A DNA stretch of 64,000 bases from Toxorhynchites rutilus septentrionalis (GCF_029784135.1 NC_073745.1:80725569-80789568), one strand, 5' to 3'. Counted from the stretch's first letter, positions 1 through 12,006 are shown. The notes: a model not told the origin generated them from the sequence alone. Made by a program: numbers and translations.

Positions 1-235
1 CTGTTTGTATAGTGTTAACAAGAATACTGCAATTTTTTTTAACACTGCCTTTTTGGAATAACTGATAGTTTTGATAAATAATAAAACAAAACCTAAAACA
101 AATACCATACTTCTGTTATGCTGGAACACTCTTCAAAAATTCACTATGAAGAAAACTGGAATCAAGAAGCTAATTTCACATTATTAACATATTTCAATTC
201 ATAAATCACCACTGCTTTTATTTTGAACACAACTG
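1..235. other. gene-free AT-rich DNA
   Basis: No open frame, repeat unit or RNA gene is recognisable here. Confidence 0.5.
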
Positions 236-478
236 TAGATGGGGTTCTGAGATAATATGTAATCCGCCATTTTGTAGCGGCCGCCACCTTGGAATTGCAT
301 TTTTCATAAATAACTGTATTCTACTAGTCAAGCCCTTTCATTTGATACCCATATTGATGGGGTTGTGAAAAAAATATATGTGGCGCCATCTTGTGGTGGC
401 GGCCATTTTGGATTTGCATTTTTCATAAATAACTGGCTACTAGTTAAGCCATTCATTTGATAGCCATATTAGCTATTC
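236..478 (-). repeat. two units of a ~115-bp minisatellite
   Basis: Two adjacent units in reverse orientation share three blocks: a 'matggcggccgctacaaaatgg'-like core, a 'catcaatatgggtatcaaatg' block and a 'gactagtagaacacag' block. The same unit recurs inside the hAT element (2316-2512, 3745-4180) and as a long array at 29160-29800. It has no coding potential. The unit is a dispersed minisatellite of this genome. Confidence 0.8.
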
Positions 479-2152
479 AATATGGAATTATTATACAAAT
501 TATTCAAAATTTCCGAAAATCAAAAATAAAAAACTCCGGATAATTGAGTCCGACCTGTATTATGATTATGAGTTATTCCGAATCAATTTTACTTGTAATA
601 ACTCAAACTAAATTCACGAGGACATTATCGGAATTTAAATTGGTTAAATATTTTAGGTTTTAGTGCCTCTTTCATCGGAGTGAAATTTTTTAATAGCAAA
701 TATCACTTCAAGGAAGGACCTTCCGAGTCTAATCGAATCTGCCTGCAGCGCCCAACTAGCTGATACATTAAAATTTATGCATATATGGAAAATAATCACA
801 CCATGCATACTATGTTTTTCCCCCTCAGGGTAGAGAGAAAGTATGTTAGCTACGCAATCAGCATTCGCCGGCGGACCATTTTTTGCCTCCAGTTTTTGTT
901 GTTACGCTATCGTCGTCATGTAGAACATGGCAGCGGAATACGGGCTGGTAACACACCACCCCAGGCCAGATGATAGGCATCGCCACTGGTACTTGTGTAT
1001 GTTTTGACTCGCTCGTAATGATACTTGACATCGTTGAAGGATACCGCGCTAATGGACGTGAATATGGGAGCTGCACTATTAGAGAGACCGGTAGCCGCAA
1101 GGCTGCACCTTACCACTGAGAGAAAAAAAAGGTGTGTCATAAATATTGATTCGTTCTTACGCAAGCCGAAGACGACGCGCTCTCATTTATCTCTGATTTA
1201 TTTGTTTTCGGAAAATTGGTCAATTACCGCGCCTTGGCAGCAAGAAATTGGCATTAAACTGCCCGAGTATGTACAGTTCCAGTTCGTTATTCACCATCAA
1301 TTCAATTGAAGTATTTATTGCGCGATTTTATCACGATACCGCTCTTCAAGGCTATTAAAAATGTATGCTTTTTCATGCATAGTAAACATTTTTCCAGGCG
1401 GGTCTGGCTCCAGCGAATGACTTTTCTTGGAATTGTTCGCATCTGCATCAACAATTCAGTAAAATCAAACGTCTGGTCTGTCTATCAGTCGGGCCCATTC
1501 ATATTGCATTCATTTTATTATACTGATGATTGACAGTTATGTATGATGGTCAAATTACGGAAGTAAAATAAAACAAAATTAACTTGGGATTACGTTTTTC
1601 TTTTTTAATTTGGATTTACTGAAAAGTAGCGATCAGTGATAGCAATGAGGATGATTCGGAATGGTAAAATGGTACACTTGTGTAAATGTATTGCAGCAAA
1701 TATGTTGAGCGCCATGCATAAATTACGTGAGATTGAAAATTCCGATTTCTAAGCTGTTCTCCAATTAATTTCTGATTTTTTGTCCATGCGGAATGTTTTC
1801 CCATAAATTCGAATTTGAACTTTAGTTATGTCACAAGTTGTGTTATGTTACCAAGCAGTTATCGCATTTAGGCACACTACGATGAAATCATCGGACCACC
1901 AAAACATGCCAAACTCATTGATAGTAGATCACCGCGAATACCATCTATGAATGAGAGAACATGTCACACGACGAGTAACGCAGAAGCCTCAGACATATCT
2001 CCTGTTTATTATATTCATATCAACGGGTACAATAATAACCCTAATGATGCTTATAAACAAGAGGAACTAAATTTAAAAATTAACTTAACTTAGTCTTAAA
2101 ATTAATTGTTGTCAAGAGAGTGTGTAGCGTTTTTTGAGTGAAGCACGAGACA
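479..2152. other. no gene seen
   Basis: Several short open frames (for example 785-973, 1025-1309, 1306-1533) overlap on both strands, resemble no family I know and carry no splice or start context that sets one apart. I treat them as chance frames. The sequence between about 720 and 1550 is somewhat less AT-rich than its flanks and could hold low-copy DNA. Confidence 0.4.
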
Positions 2153-2160
2153 GTTCGAAG
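2153..2160. repeat. left 8-bp target-site duplication of hAT element
   Basis: The octamer gttcgaag here is repeated exactly at 5066-5073, directly outside the two ends of the 2161-5065 element. Eight-base duplications are the hallmark of hAT transposition. Confidence 0.93.
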
Positions 2161-2315
2161 TAGAGATGGGCGAGCGCTCACGAGCCGCTTCTTTGAGCCG
2201 GTTCGTCAGAAAGAGCGTACGATCCACGATTCTTTAAAAATGAGCCGCGGCTCTCAAATGAACGGCTCTTAAAAGACAGGCTCTTTTTTGAACCGCGGTT
2301 CATTCAAGACTGGGC

Positions 2316-2512
2316 TTGACTAGTAGGACAGTTTTTATGTAAAATGGAAATCCAAAATGGCGGCGGTTACAAAATGGCACACAAACAAATTTCGTCAAAA
2401 CCCCATCAATATGGGTATCAAATAAAAGGACTTGGCTAGTAAAACACATTTATTTATGAAAAATGTGAATCCAGAATGGTGGCCTCCCCAAAATTGCGAA
2501 ATATGTATTTTT
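2316..2512 (+). repeat. ~115-bp minisatellite units, left block inside hAT
   Basis: About one and a half units of the dispersed minisatellite. The array stops at a poly-T just before the family B end and resumes at 3745, as if family B had inserted in it. Confidence 0.75.
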
Positions 2513-3742
2513 TGACGTAGAACTACGTCTTTCATTAAGGGTGCCAAATCAGAAAACAGGTCACGTTTATATGAAATAAAGTTAACGTTAATAACTATTT
2601 TTGTCGCAAACGGATTTTGGCGATTTACATACTAAACGAATCGGAAATTCCGTAAGATTTGTTTAATATGCTATACATTAGATTCCCCTGGTTTGTAGAT
2701 GGTTAAAATTCATGAAAACTTTAAGCGTTTCCATTTTCCCATACATTTGTTCTGTCCATTTGTGTGCTTTCCCGAACAGAGCTGTCAATAACGAGCAACC
2801 TATCGACGACCAACGGAGGGGAAATCGTAGGATTTAAAGTCTCCGTGAACAAAGGAAAAGGTAGAAGAATGAAGGGGAATACTTGCCAAGAGTATAAACA
2901 GTGGATCCCGCTGAGGAAAACTTTCATTCGGCATCGGACTGTTGAGCAATCTAGTTCACTTTGCTTTCGCTGTGCTTCGATCTAAGATTGGACCCCACCA
3001 GTGGTAATCCAACTTGGATATCGTCGTGTGGATTTTTCTGTTCGTTTTTGGCGTTATTCATATCGTGTGTTTTTCTTTCCGCGTCATAAATTGGACGCTT
3101 CGCGTAGTGTGTGATGAGCATGAAGAAGAGGAAGGCATGCTCGAGTCCTGCAAAAAACGAACGCTTTGCCAGGGGCAATAAAATTCCGAGGCAAGCGTCA
3201 TCTAATGCTGCACGCGATGTTGGTGCAGTGAAAAGCACTCGCACTGAACCGAACGCGCCAAAAAAATATTTGGGGAATACCAAGCATCTTGAATGTCTTA
3301 CTGGAATGTTATAAGTTATTTGGGTTCGCGTGCCAATCGCAACTCTGCCTTCAACTAGGATTGCATTTGCGCTAATATTGATAATAATGAAGCATTGCTA
3401 CTGTTTTCGAGGTTGTTATTAACAAAAAGAGTTTATTTTGCTTGTTTAGTCACCAAGAAAGTAAATGTCGTTCTGGAATTTTGTATGTGATTAGATTTCG
3501 CTTGCCAGTAGCAAAGCCTCCTCCGCTAAGGGTGACAGCTGCGCTTCCCTCGAGCATGAGAAAGTAATGCAACTTTTTTCGAGGCCAGTAATATTAACAT
3601 AAGCGTTTCTTTTGAGAATAGCGCAAAATGATGAGAAGTGTTTATATTCCTAGTAGTTTCAAGCCACCAATGTATGGCGACTTATATAAAATAAGAGTGT
3701 AGTTCTACGGCAACAATGCGGTCGTATCTTGGACACAATCTC
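2513..3742 (+). mobile_element. family B composite repeat, copy 1
   Basis: It begins gacgtagaactacgtc, a 7-bp-arm palindrome, followed by tttcattaagggtgcc. It ends with gtagttctacggcaacaatg then a tail through ggacacaatctcc. The same two ends and body recur at 43378-45232 and, inverted, at 38740-41057 and 47925-48693, so this is one dispersed family. The frames 2764-2985 and 3111-3314 lie within it and are not conserved as protein between copies. No transposase is visible; it is non-autonomous. Confidence 0.75.
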
Positions 3743-3744
3743 CT

Positions 3745-4180
3745 ATATTTTTTTCAAAACTCTATCAATATGGGTATTGATTGAAAGAACTTCACTAGTA
3801 GGACACAGTTATTCATGTAAAATGGAATTCCAAGATGGCGGCCGTTACAAAGTAGCAGACAAACAAATTTCGTCAAAACCTCATCAATATGGGTATCAAA
3901 TGAAAGAGCTTGACTAGTAGAACACAGTTATTTATGAAAATGCGAATCCAGAATGGCTGCCTCCCCAAAATTGCGAACTATGTATTTTTTTTTCAAAACG
4001 CCATCAATATGGCTATCTAATGAAAGGACTTTACTAGTAGGACACAGTGATTCATGTAGAATGGAAATCCAAGATGGCGGCCGTTACAAAATAGCAGACT
4101 ACATTTCTTCTGAAAACCCCATCATATGGGTATCAGATGAAAGGGCTCGACTAGTAGGGCACAGTTGTTTATGATATTTC
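3745..4180 (+). repeat. ~115-bp minisatellite units, right block inside hAT
   Basis: Three to four units in direct orientation. The open frames at 3729-3917 and 3953-4174 are translations of this repeat, which is why their proteins resemble one another. Confidence 0.8.
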
Positions 4181-4525
4181 AAAAATGTTTGGGATGTAAA
4201 GCGGGGAGAAAACTGTGTCGTTATCGAAAGCTGCTATACTCTCCCGACTGATAATTCGACATGATCAACATTATATGGATCAAGAGCAAACAGTTCTATT
4301 GATTATAAAAAAAGTTCTGTAATGAATTGATTTCGGAGCTGGTAATATTTTTTACAAATCTTAAGTCAGACGAATTAGTAGCCAAACTAAAAGAGCTTCA
4401 AGCAGCAAGGTTTTTGTGATAACAGAAAGTACAACTATGCACACTAGTCGTTGATAAGGACGCTAAAAATGACATCCATAGTATACACGCCTACGAAACT
4501 ACTACAAATCGTTGGTGGTGAAGCG

Positions 4526-4856
4526 CGGTCATCTGTACTGGAGGAGTTTGATGAATTGGTTGGCAATCTTCGATCCTCACATGATCCAAAAGCTGTTGCA
4601 ATATCTATTGTAGATAAATATTTAGTGGAACCACATTTGCTGAGAATAAGCGACCCTTAGCTTTGGTAGAATGAAAGGAAATCTATCTCTCCGCGGCTCC
4701 ACCATTTTTTTTTTTAATATTATGTATTCCGGTGACTTCAGTACCATGTTAGCGAGTTTTTCCGTAAGCAGGACAAGTTTGCAGTGAAAGATGTAGTAGA
4801 CTTTCATCAGATAACATTGAAAAGATAATGTTTATAAATGAAAAAAATAAAGAAGA
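4526..4856 (+). pseudogene. hAT transposase C-terminal (hATC dimerisation) relic
   Basis: The frame 4451-4660 ends in VDKYLVEPHLLRISDP, the start of the hATC dimerisation block. Directly downstream the same frame continues DP-stop-LW-stop-NER, where hAT proteins have a tryptophan-rich stretch. Further on, CIPVTSVPC then RVF and AGQVCSER can be read from 4722 to about 4790, interrupted by TAG at 4750-4752 and TAA at 4765-4767. LSSDNIEKIMFINEN follows near 4800-4845. These blocks occur in the order expected for the C-terminal domain of a hAT transposase. The BED finger and catalytic core were not found, so at most the last third of the protein survives, with several stops. Confidence 0.88.
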
Positions 4857-5065
4857 TTAGAGAGAACCTTAAGTAAAGTAATATTTTTACTATTTTCTGC
4901 ACTGATTATTGTTTTAAACTTTATTTTTTATGTCTTCCATTCTTTACATATCCGAACAAACCATTTCTTGAAAAGAGCCGTCGAGCCGCTCAAATGAGCC
5001 GGCTCTTTTCATTGAGCGCACGACTCTGAGCCGCTCACCGAAATGAACCGTTTTGCCCATCTCTA

Positions 5066-5073
5066 GTTCGAAG
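5066..5073. repeat. right 8-bp target-site duplication of hAT element
   Basis: gttcgaag, identical to 2153-2160. Confidence 0.93.
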
Positions 5074-8000
5074 TCGAAGAGAAAGCAGAACAGAAGCGAA
5101 TCGTCAAACTTCGGGTACACCAAATCCGCGCATTACGTAACAATTGATGGACGAAACAGCCGGTGGTTCGCAAGACACGTTTTCCCGTCATTGCAATCGA
5201 ACCACCGTCGTAGACTTCAATTATTTGAAATAATTAAGGGGGTATTTTAGTCTATTAATAAAAAAAAAATCCTCCGGGTCAGCTAGTAGTATTATAGTAT
5301 TGTTCCAAATTAGATCCTCAAAAGAGAAATTAAAGGTTTATAAGCTCATTAACTAGCACTACTGCCTAGATAACTATTTTGTGAACTTTTTTCTCTTGTT
5401 GCCAGCCGGCTTGTCGGCGGCTGTGTTTACGAGAATTCCGAAATAACCAGGAACCCAATAGAATTTTTTTTTACTGAAAAGTACACGTTTATCGCCTGGT
5501 TTAGCTTATACAAGGTCGGATCCGCACATGTCACGTTTGCGAACTTTTAAGTTTGAAGCCTCTAGAATATAAACAAAAGTAAAATGAATGTAACACTTTG
5601 ATTCAGTGATTGACAGTGACAGTGACTTTTCGTTACACTCTAGACAGCGATCAGCCAACGCTATATGCTGCGGCTGAGACTAAATATGAAAAGTAGAATC
5701 TGTTTCTGAAGGTTACGATAAAGTTATAACAGAACCACGTATGAAGACTACCAAAAAATTGTATTAAAGTGTTAATGATAAATTTGTTCCTTCCTAAGTT
5801 AATATCGATAGTTGAACTGAAGGCAGAAGTAGTCGTGTCTTGGACACCACCCTTTAGTTTTCTTCATTCGTGAAACTTTCTCACGAAAGTGACCTTGTTG
5901 GTGTTGGATTTATGGAGTATTACTTGAAATATCTACTCTCTCCTATTATTCCTAATGTTTTTCATATTTCATTCCAATTGCATCAACTTTTCTAAAGAAT
6001 CCTTTCCAACGTAGTAAAACTTGCGTCAATGTTTTTCTTAAATTAGATTCATATGCCAAACAAGTTTGAGAATACGCGTTTGCCGATGTAAGTCAGTAGA
6101 AATTACTTTGACGAAAAATCCCCCCACAAGATCGGGAATAGAACCCGAAGCTCCTCAAATGATATGTGTGGCAGTCGCAAAGGCGCTTCTTACTGTAAAA
6201 GCAGATGATATATCTCCGTATACTGATGAGAACAGAGACGAAATTCATCTGCATCGTGACTGGATGTATTAAAAACGAATAAGTTTAGAATGAGGATTTG
6301 AAGTTGATTCTAGTTTGATGATATTATCATCGAATTGTCTATAGCATATTTAAGCGAAACTTAACCCAAGTTTCCAATAAATGCACTTCTTTCAGTTACA
6401 AATAGACGAAGGTCAATTCCGACCATAACAGCCACAGGAGTTAATCCTTTTCACTCCATTCAAAGACACTACCTGTGAAACACTCAATGTCAGGCATTTA
6501 ATTACATCGTATCCTGTTGCACCGTTTTTCAGAGCCTGACACTAGCGTGCGCTAGTTGAATTAATCAAAAACACACATCCTGCCCCCTCCCTGCTGTTAT
6601 TATTGTACCAATTTTCATTTTCCGCATTAGCTTTCATTCTGCATCTCAGGCGCAAAAGAGCGCCAGGTCGAGGATGGAATGACGACGACGATGATGCTGC
6701 TGTTATATACTTTGATATGTTTTGCTTTTCTTCACTTCCGCAGCCGTTTTGCGACTCGGTGGGGAAGTGCTATTTAAAATTTTCTAAAACAGGATTGCCA
6801 GGCGGATACGACCGTTCCGAAGGTACACGCAATATCGATCTGCGATGGGGCCGTAGAAATGCGGTTCACGGTGAAAAATAGGGCTATATACATTCAGGAA
6901 TTTGTTGCCACACTCTGTGTATGTTGTATTGGCAATGGTCATTTCATGTTATTGAAGAATTGGTCTTACGGTTTACGAGACGAAGCCTCAATGCACGATA
7001 CATCGTGTTAAATGCCATTTTCACTTTGTAACACGGCTATCGGTTCTAATTTACACTTTCAACTAGAAGATTGTACTCATCAGCGGTGATTTTCCACAAG
7101 ATCTTTTATAATGGATGGAATAAACACTATCGAACACACTTCGTTTAGCACACATTTCACATTTAACACCTTTCGAAGTGTCACGAGCGTCATTCAGAAA
7201 CTATACCAACGCCCTGAATTCATTCACTATATGATTTGCACACTCGACCTGGAGCGGTGTGTTTGTTGTTCTCGCTGTCGGAAACTTTTTCCTCACTTTT
7301 CCAACTCGAATCTATCATTTTCCTCGCAAGAAAAGGGCGACTAACACGATTTTTCCAACTTTTTTTTCCTTCTTCCCTTCGGATGGACATTCATTCACCA
7401 CACACGAACCAGACAAATCCGTCTGGGGAGGAAAAAAACACAGCTTGCTTCGTTCAAGGATGACTCCCGATCAAACATATGCTTGCACGAACTGACATTC
7501 TCCACTCCAAAACAATCACCCACAATTTCCGATCGAATTCGAACTATCATGCTTCACAATTCAGGAAGTCACACCCGCGACCGCAAAGAAGCATCATCAT
7601 CGGGGTAAAATCACATAAAATCAATCCATTGCTCAGGGCAGGGAAAAAACAGACCGAATTTAAAATCACAACATTATCGGAACGGATGGATGGAAACACT
7701 TTTTGCAGCTGAGAGCCTCACACGCGAAATGTCAGCCCTTCGAGGTTCGAGGTTCCGAAAGGACTCTCGTCGATTTCTTGCGAGATCCTTTTCTGTTGCT
7801 CACGTCGCACACTAACACGAGACTTCGGTACATTTGTGCTGCTTACGTTCGGTATCGCAGGCATATCGACAGGGGCAGAAATATCCTTTGCGGCAAGGTT
7901 TGTTTGAAGACGACGAGGGTAGATAGATAGGTGCAGAATGATTTAAGAAACAGGGAAGAAGTTTTTATTCGTTTTATACTGTTGTGTTGGAAAATGCGAA

Positions 8001-8196
8001 TCCGGACTTTTTGGATCGCTGTCGTTTACAACGGCATTAACAAAAGACCGACTTGGTTTTCTTCGCCCTGTGTTCACGATGGTTGTCTCGCTGAAACACA
8101 AACTGGTTTTCATCACTGAAATCTACAGATTTTCACGCATAATGTTGGTGCAGGAATCGGCAGTCATAATCCCATCGTTTCTACATAAAAAACAGG
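5074..8196. other. no gene seen; repeat-poor stretch
   Basis: No repeat family described here is recognisable and no frame resembles a known protein. The part from about 6540 to 8100 is comparatively GC-rich, with several overlapping short frames (6603-6881, 7111-7344, 7479-7712, 7703-7930) that share no start or splice logic. It could be low-copy intergenic or intronic DNA. Confidence 0.4.
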
Positions 8197-9246
8197 AAGT
8201 GGGTTATATCTATGGTATAACCGCAATGGTGACGTAGGACTATCGTTGATTCAGTGATCATTTGTTTGAAGTTGAATCTGAATCCATTCTGAATGAAGAA
8301 TAAATGAATATTCGGGGGACTTCGAAAACGAGAGCGTTACATTAGAGGTACAAGGTTTTATGCATCCAATATTGGATACGAAAATATCCTACTGATAAGG
8401 AATAATAATCTTCAGAAGCTTTCCCGCTGATTGCCCTTGATTGAAAAATCACAGAACGAAATGTATTTGGTCGCAGTGTTATATGGTTAGAAAACATTAA
8501 AATAAACTCTTTCGCATGAATTTAACAATTTCCAGGAGATCTGGCAGAATATTTTTCAGCAACGATAATATTCTTCCGGAATCTTCTCGATGCTGGATGG
8601 CATATAAACGAAAGAAGTTCCGCACGTATATATGTATATCCTCACGAAAAGAGATTGCGTTTCTTGATGATGATGTTGAATTAAAGAGGCTTTAAACTTT
8701 TCAGTTCATTCGCCTCTAACAGATTGCGTTTCACCACCAGAATATCGCATAAGTATGCTTTTTGTCCGTGATTGAATAGAAAGAAGGTGTGGTTTACGAT
8801 GGCGATTTGGAAGGCAAACTAGAGGCGAATGAGCTCTCTGAGTTTGAAACTTTCAGCGACTGAGCAATAATCGATTGAGAATTATGTTTTTCGCGATGCG
8901 AAACATTTTCCGTTGCGCGCGCATCCAATATTGGAAACGAACATATCCTACTGATGGGGAAGAAAAATCTTCAGAAGCTTTCCTGCTAATTGCACTTGAT
9001 TGAAAAATCACAAAACCAATTGTATTTGGTCGCAGCGTTATATGTTAGAAAATATTAAAATAAACTCTTTAGCGTGAATGTATGTTTCAATTCCCAGGGG
9101 AACTGGCAGATTATTTTTCAGCAACAATAACATCTTCCCAGATTCTCTCCGATACTCGAAGCCCACCAGTGGTTAATGCTAACTCGATAACCACCTGTTA
9201 ATAGCACTTAATTGAAAAATATTTGGTCCCAGTTTTACATGGATAG

Positions 9247-9352
9247 AAAACATTAAAATAAACTCTTTCACATTAATGTATTTTTCAATTCCCAGAAAAA
9301 AACATTAAAATTAACTCTTTCACATTAATGTATTTTTCAATTCCCAGGGAAC
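9247..9352. repeat. local ~52-bp tandem duplication in family A copy 1
   Basis: The stretch aaaacattaaaataaactc through caattcccag occurs twice in succession here but once at the matching place in the copy at 62651-64000. The duplication therefore arose in this copy after the two separated, or was lost from the other. Confidence 0.85.
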
Positions 9353-10477
9353 TGGCAGATTATTTTTCAGCAGCGATTAGATCTTTCCGGAATTTTCTCG
9401 ATGCTGAATGGCATCCAAACGAAAAAAAAAATTCCACGCGTGTATGTGTGTGTGTGACGGCTGCTTCAATGTCTTCCCGGAGAACCGTTTTTCGATGCTG
9501 ATACTCTCTTGGTCACTATCTCTTCTCCTTCGATGGCTCGGCTCCTCTGCCCTCCCTTACAGTTCCAAACAAACTGCATGTCTTTCAGATTAGGTCAGGC
9601 TAGGTAATGAATATCTCGATCCCTCGATCCCTCGATTCCTCGCCGTCCAGCTTGTTCAATTATGATGTTACCTTGTCGATGTCCTCACGAAAAATTAATG
9701 CGTTTCACCACCAGAATATCGGTTAAGTATGCTTTTTGTGCTTGATTGAATCGAGAGAAGGATAATCGATTGAAAATTATATAATTTTCGCGATGCGAAA
9801 CATTTTTCGTTGCGCGCGCATACAATATTGGATACGAAAATTTTCTACTGATGGGGAAGAATAATTTTCAGAAGCTTCCATGTTAATTGCGATCGATTGA
9901 AAAATCTCAATACAAAATGTATTTGGTTGCAGTATTATATGGATAGAAAACATTAGAATAAACTCTTTCGCATCAATGTATTTCTCAATTCCCAGGGGAA
10001 TTGGCAGGGTATTTTTCAGCAACGATTAGTTTGTTCCAGATTTTCCTCGATACTCGAAGCCCATCAGCTGTTAATGCTAACTCGATAACCACCTGTTTAT
10101 AGCACTTGATTGGAAAATATTTGGTCGCAGTGTTACATGGATAGAAAACATTAAAATGAACTCTTTCGCATGAATGTATTTTTCAGTTCCCAGAGGAACT
10201 GGCAGATTATTTTTCAGCAACGATTGAATCTTTCCGGAATTTTCTCGATGCTGAATGGCATCCAAACGAAGAGTTCCGCGCGTATATGTGTGTGTGTGGC
10301 GGCTGCTCCGAACTCTTCCCGGGGAACCGTTTGTGGCATCACTCTGCTCCTGATGGATTCCCTTCTGGCCTAAGGTGCACAAACAGGCTCTTGGTGGCAC
10401 CGTTCATCCGCGCTTTCATGATAAACGAAGAGCTTCACCACAACAGCGACAACATGCTCCAATCGCTGTTCAATTAT

Positions 10478-10521
10478 AACTGAGTGGATTTCCGAGCGGC
10501 GCTCGCTTATATACCGATTGG
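10478..10521 (-). promoter_or_regulatory. TATA + initiator core promoter-like sequence in family A copy 1
   Basis: On the minus strand TATATAA (10513 down to 10507) is followed by TCAGTT whose A is at 10481, 32 bases from the first T of the TATA box. This is the arthropod spacing. The same arrangement with the same 32-base spacing is kept in copy 2 (11625-11660). Whether it is active cannot be told from sequence. Confidence 0.5.
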
Positions 10522-11229
10522 TGATTTCAATAGCCTGTTTTGAAAACAATTTTAAGGCTATTGAAACAAGTTTTTGGATCATAAAGTAACAAGTATATAA
10601 CGCGTAGACATTTTATCTTTCGAATGAAGTGTTTATCATACCGGTTCGTTCAGTTGTTTAGGAGCTATTAACGCTCAAAATCTCGGTCTCCGGCGTAACG
10701 CTTTCGTTTTCGAAACTTTGATTTTACACCCCGGTATAGAAATGAAAGACGTAGTCCTACGTCAAAACTGTGGATGGGTTATACCTATGATATAACCGCA
10801 GGGTTGACATAGGACTGCCGTAGGCTTTGTAATTCTTCAATTAGCAATAATCCCAGCTCGGATGTTCCTCATTTGGTACGATATCGCCGCTGCACAGATC
10901 TATCTTTTGTGTGTATTGATTAAATTATTGATTACACTAGTGAATGATAAGCTTTGCGCAGTGGCGATATCGTAAACAATGAGGTACATCCGAGGTGCGA
11001 TTATTGCTAGTTGAAAACTAGTGAATGATAGAAACTATTTACGAATTCAATTGCAAACAAATCCCAATTTATGCATTACGGTAGTAGTTATCGCAGCAAA
11101 TAGTCATAATCAACATTTTGCCTAATCATCAAACGGTATGCGTAGAAGCTCAGTGAGCTGGCGACATGAAGATATATCTTCCAATGCAGTCTTAATCAAG
11201 CCAAAGCGTTGCATTTGGACCTGCTTTTG

Positions 11230-11595
11230 TAGACCGTGTTAGCAAAACGAATTCCGGACTGTAAAAATGCATGGGGTTATAAAAGTATTGCCGAATGGAA
11301 TGTATCTGCAATGCCGATTTTCCCAACTTCTTGGTTTCGGAATCTGTATTGGGAAAACACATTCCGGTTTGCAAAAATACAAGCGAGTACAAAAGTACCC
11401 GTAGTTTGAATCTATTTTGCAATGCCAATTTTCCCAAGCTCCATATTTTTGAAATCTGTGTTAGGGAAACATCCCAATTTGCAAAAACGCAAACGAGTAC
11501 AAAAGTTCCTGCTGCTCGCATCTATTTTGTATTACCGATTTCCACAGGCTTCAAGATTTTGAAGTATGGGTTAGGGAAACATCAATCCATTCCAG
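11230..11595. repeat. ~111-bp tandem repeat within family A copy 2
   Basis: The core gcaatgccgattttccc recurs at about 11310, 11421 and 11532. The open frames 11192-11521 (-) and 11295-11630 (+) are translations of this array, which explains their internally repetitive proteins. A related array with a ~94-bp period sits in the family A unit at 34430-35042. Confidence 0.8.
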
Positions 11596-11624
11596 CGATC
11601 GCACCTCAATCGTTGCGCAATCAT

Positions 11625-11660
11625 AACTGAGTGGATTTCCGAGCGGCACTCGCTTATATA
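11625..11660 (-). promoter_or_regulatory. TATA + initiator core promoter-like sequence in family A copy 2
   Basis: Minus-strand TATATAA begins at 11660 and TCAGTT has its A at 11628, again 32 bases away, with the intervening cgctcggaaatcc block conserved between copies. Confidence 0.5.
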
Positions 11661-11820
11661 CCGATTGGTGTGATTTCAGTAGCCAGTTTTGAAAGCAATT
11701 TTAGGGCTATTGAAACAAATTTTTGGATCAAGAAGTAACAAGCATATAACGCGTAGACATTTTATCTTTCGAATGAAGTGTTTATCATACCATTTCGTTC
11801 AGTTGTTTAGGAGCTATTAA

Positions 11821-12006
11821 CCCTTTCATTACGGCAGTGTGCTCCGCCAAAGTGCTACCCCTGTAGGGAGCACTGCGCCGAGAACTATGCACATCGCGCT
11901 GGTGTGATCGAAGAACAGTATGAATTTCATGTCGTCTAAAGACGACGCTCGTACACACAGCTCGTCGCGCGGATGTCGTCTATAGACGACACTCGTAATA
12001 AAAGGG
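11821..12006. mobile_element. piggyBac-type MITE (186 bp) with TTAA target site
   Basis: The element reads ccctttcattacg at one end and cgtaataaaaggg at the other, and is flanked by TTAA on both sides (11817-11820, 12007-12010). This is the piggyBac signature. The paralogous sequence at 10662-10680 has the same flanks with a single TTAA (10668-10671) and no insert, so it is a natural empty site. Two 16-bp near-perfect palindromes, gtcgtctaaagacgac (11931-11946) and gtcgtctatagacgac (11975-11990), lie inside. A second, degraded copy is at 35619-35803. Confidence 0.92.

Larger units (their letters stand above)
2161..5065. mobile_element. hAT-superfamily DNA transposon, decayed, with nested repeats
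   Basis: The element starts tagagatgggc and ends with its inverse gcccatctcta. The ends continue with a run of imperfect agccg/cggct inverted repeats rich in 'gagccg' (2165-2300 and 4975-5050). Perfect 8-bp target duplications gttcgaag flank it. A degraded hAT transposase C-terminus lies near the right end (4526-4856). The middle is occupied by unrelated repeats: minisatellite units at 2316-2512 and 3745-4180, and a family B copy at 2513-3742. It cannot be autonomous. Confidence 0.93.
8197..10767. mobile_element. family A composite repeat, copy 1
   Basis: It starts aagtgggttatatctatggt with the inverted repeat ggttata/tataacc, then ccgcaatggtgacgtaggac. It ends aatgaaagacgtagtcctac followed by gtcaaaa. 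Inside, a ~150-bp subunit containing 'aactggcagattatttttcagcaacg' and 'tagaaaacattaaaataaactctttc' recurs at about 8455, 8995, 9210, 9895 and 10110. A second copy begins at once at 10772, giving a head-to-tail pair. No transposase is visible. The frames 9408-9593, 9777-10022 and 10077-10400 are readings of this repeat. Confidence 0.75.

Noticed and set aside
10500..10525. CCAAT box next to the family A TATA box
   Set aside because: ccaat lies only a few bases from TATA, far closer than functional CCAAT boxes, so I do not count it as a promoter element.
11192..11630. 109- and 111-residue frames
   Set aside because: Translations of the 111-bp array in family A copy 2.
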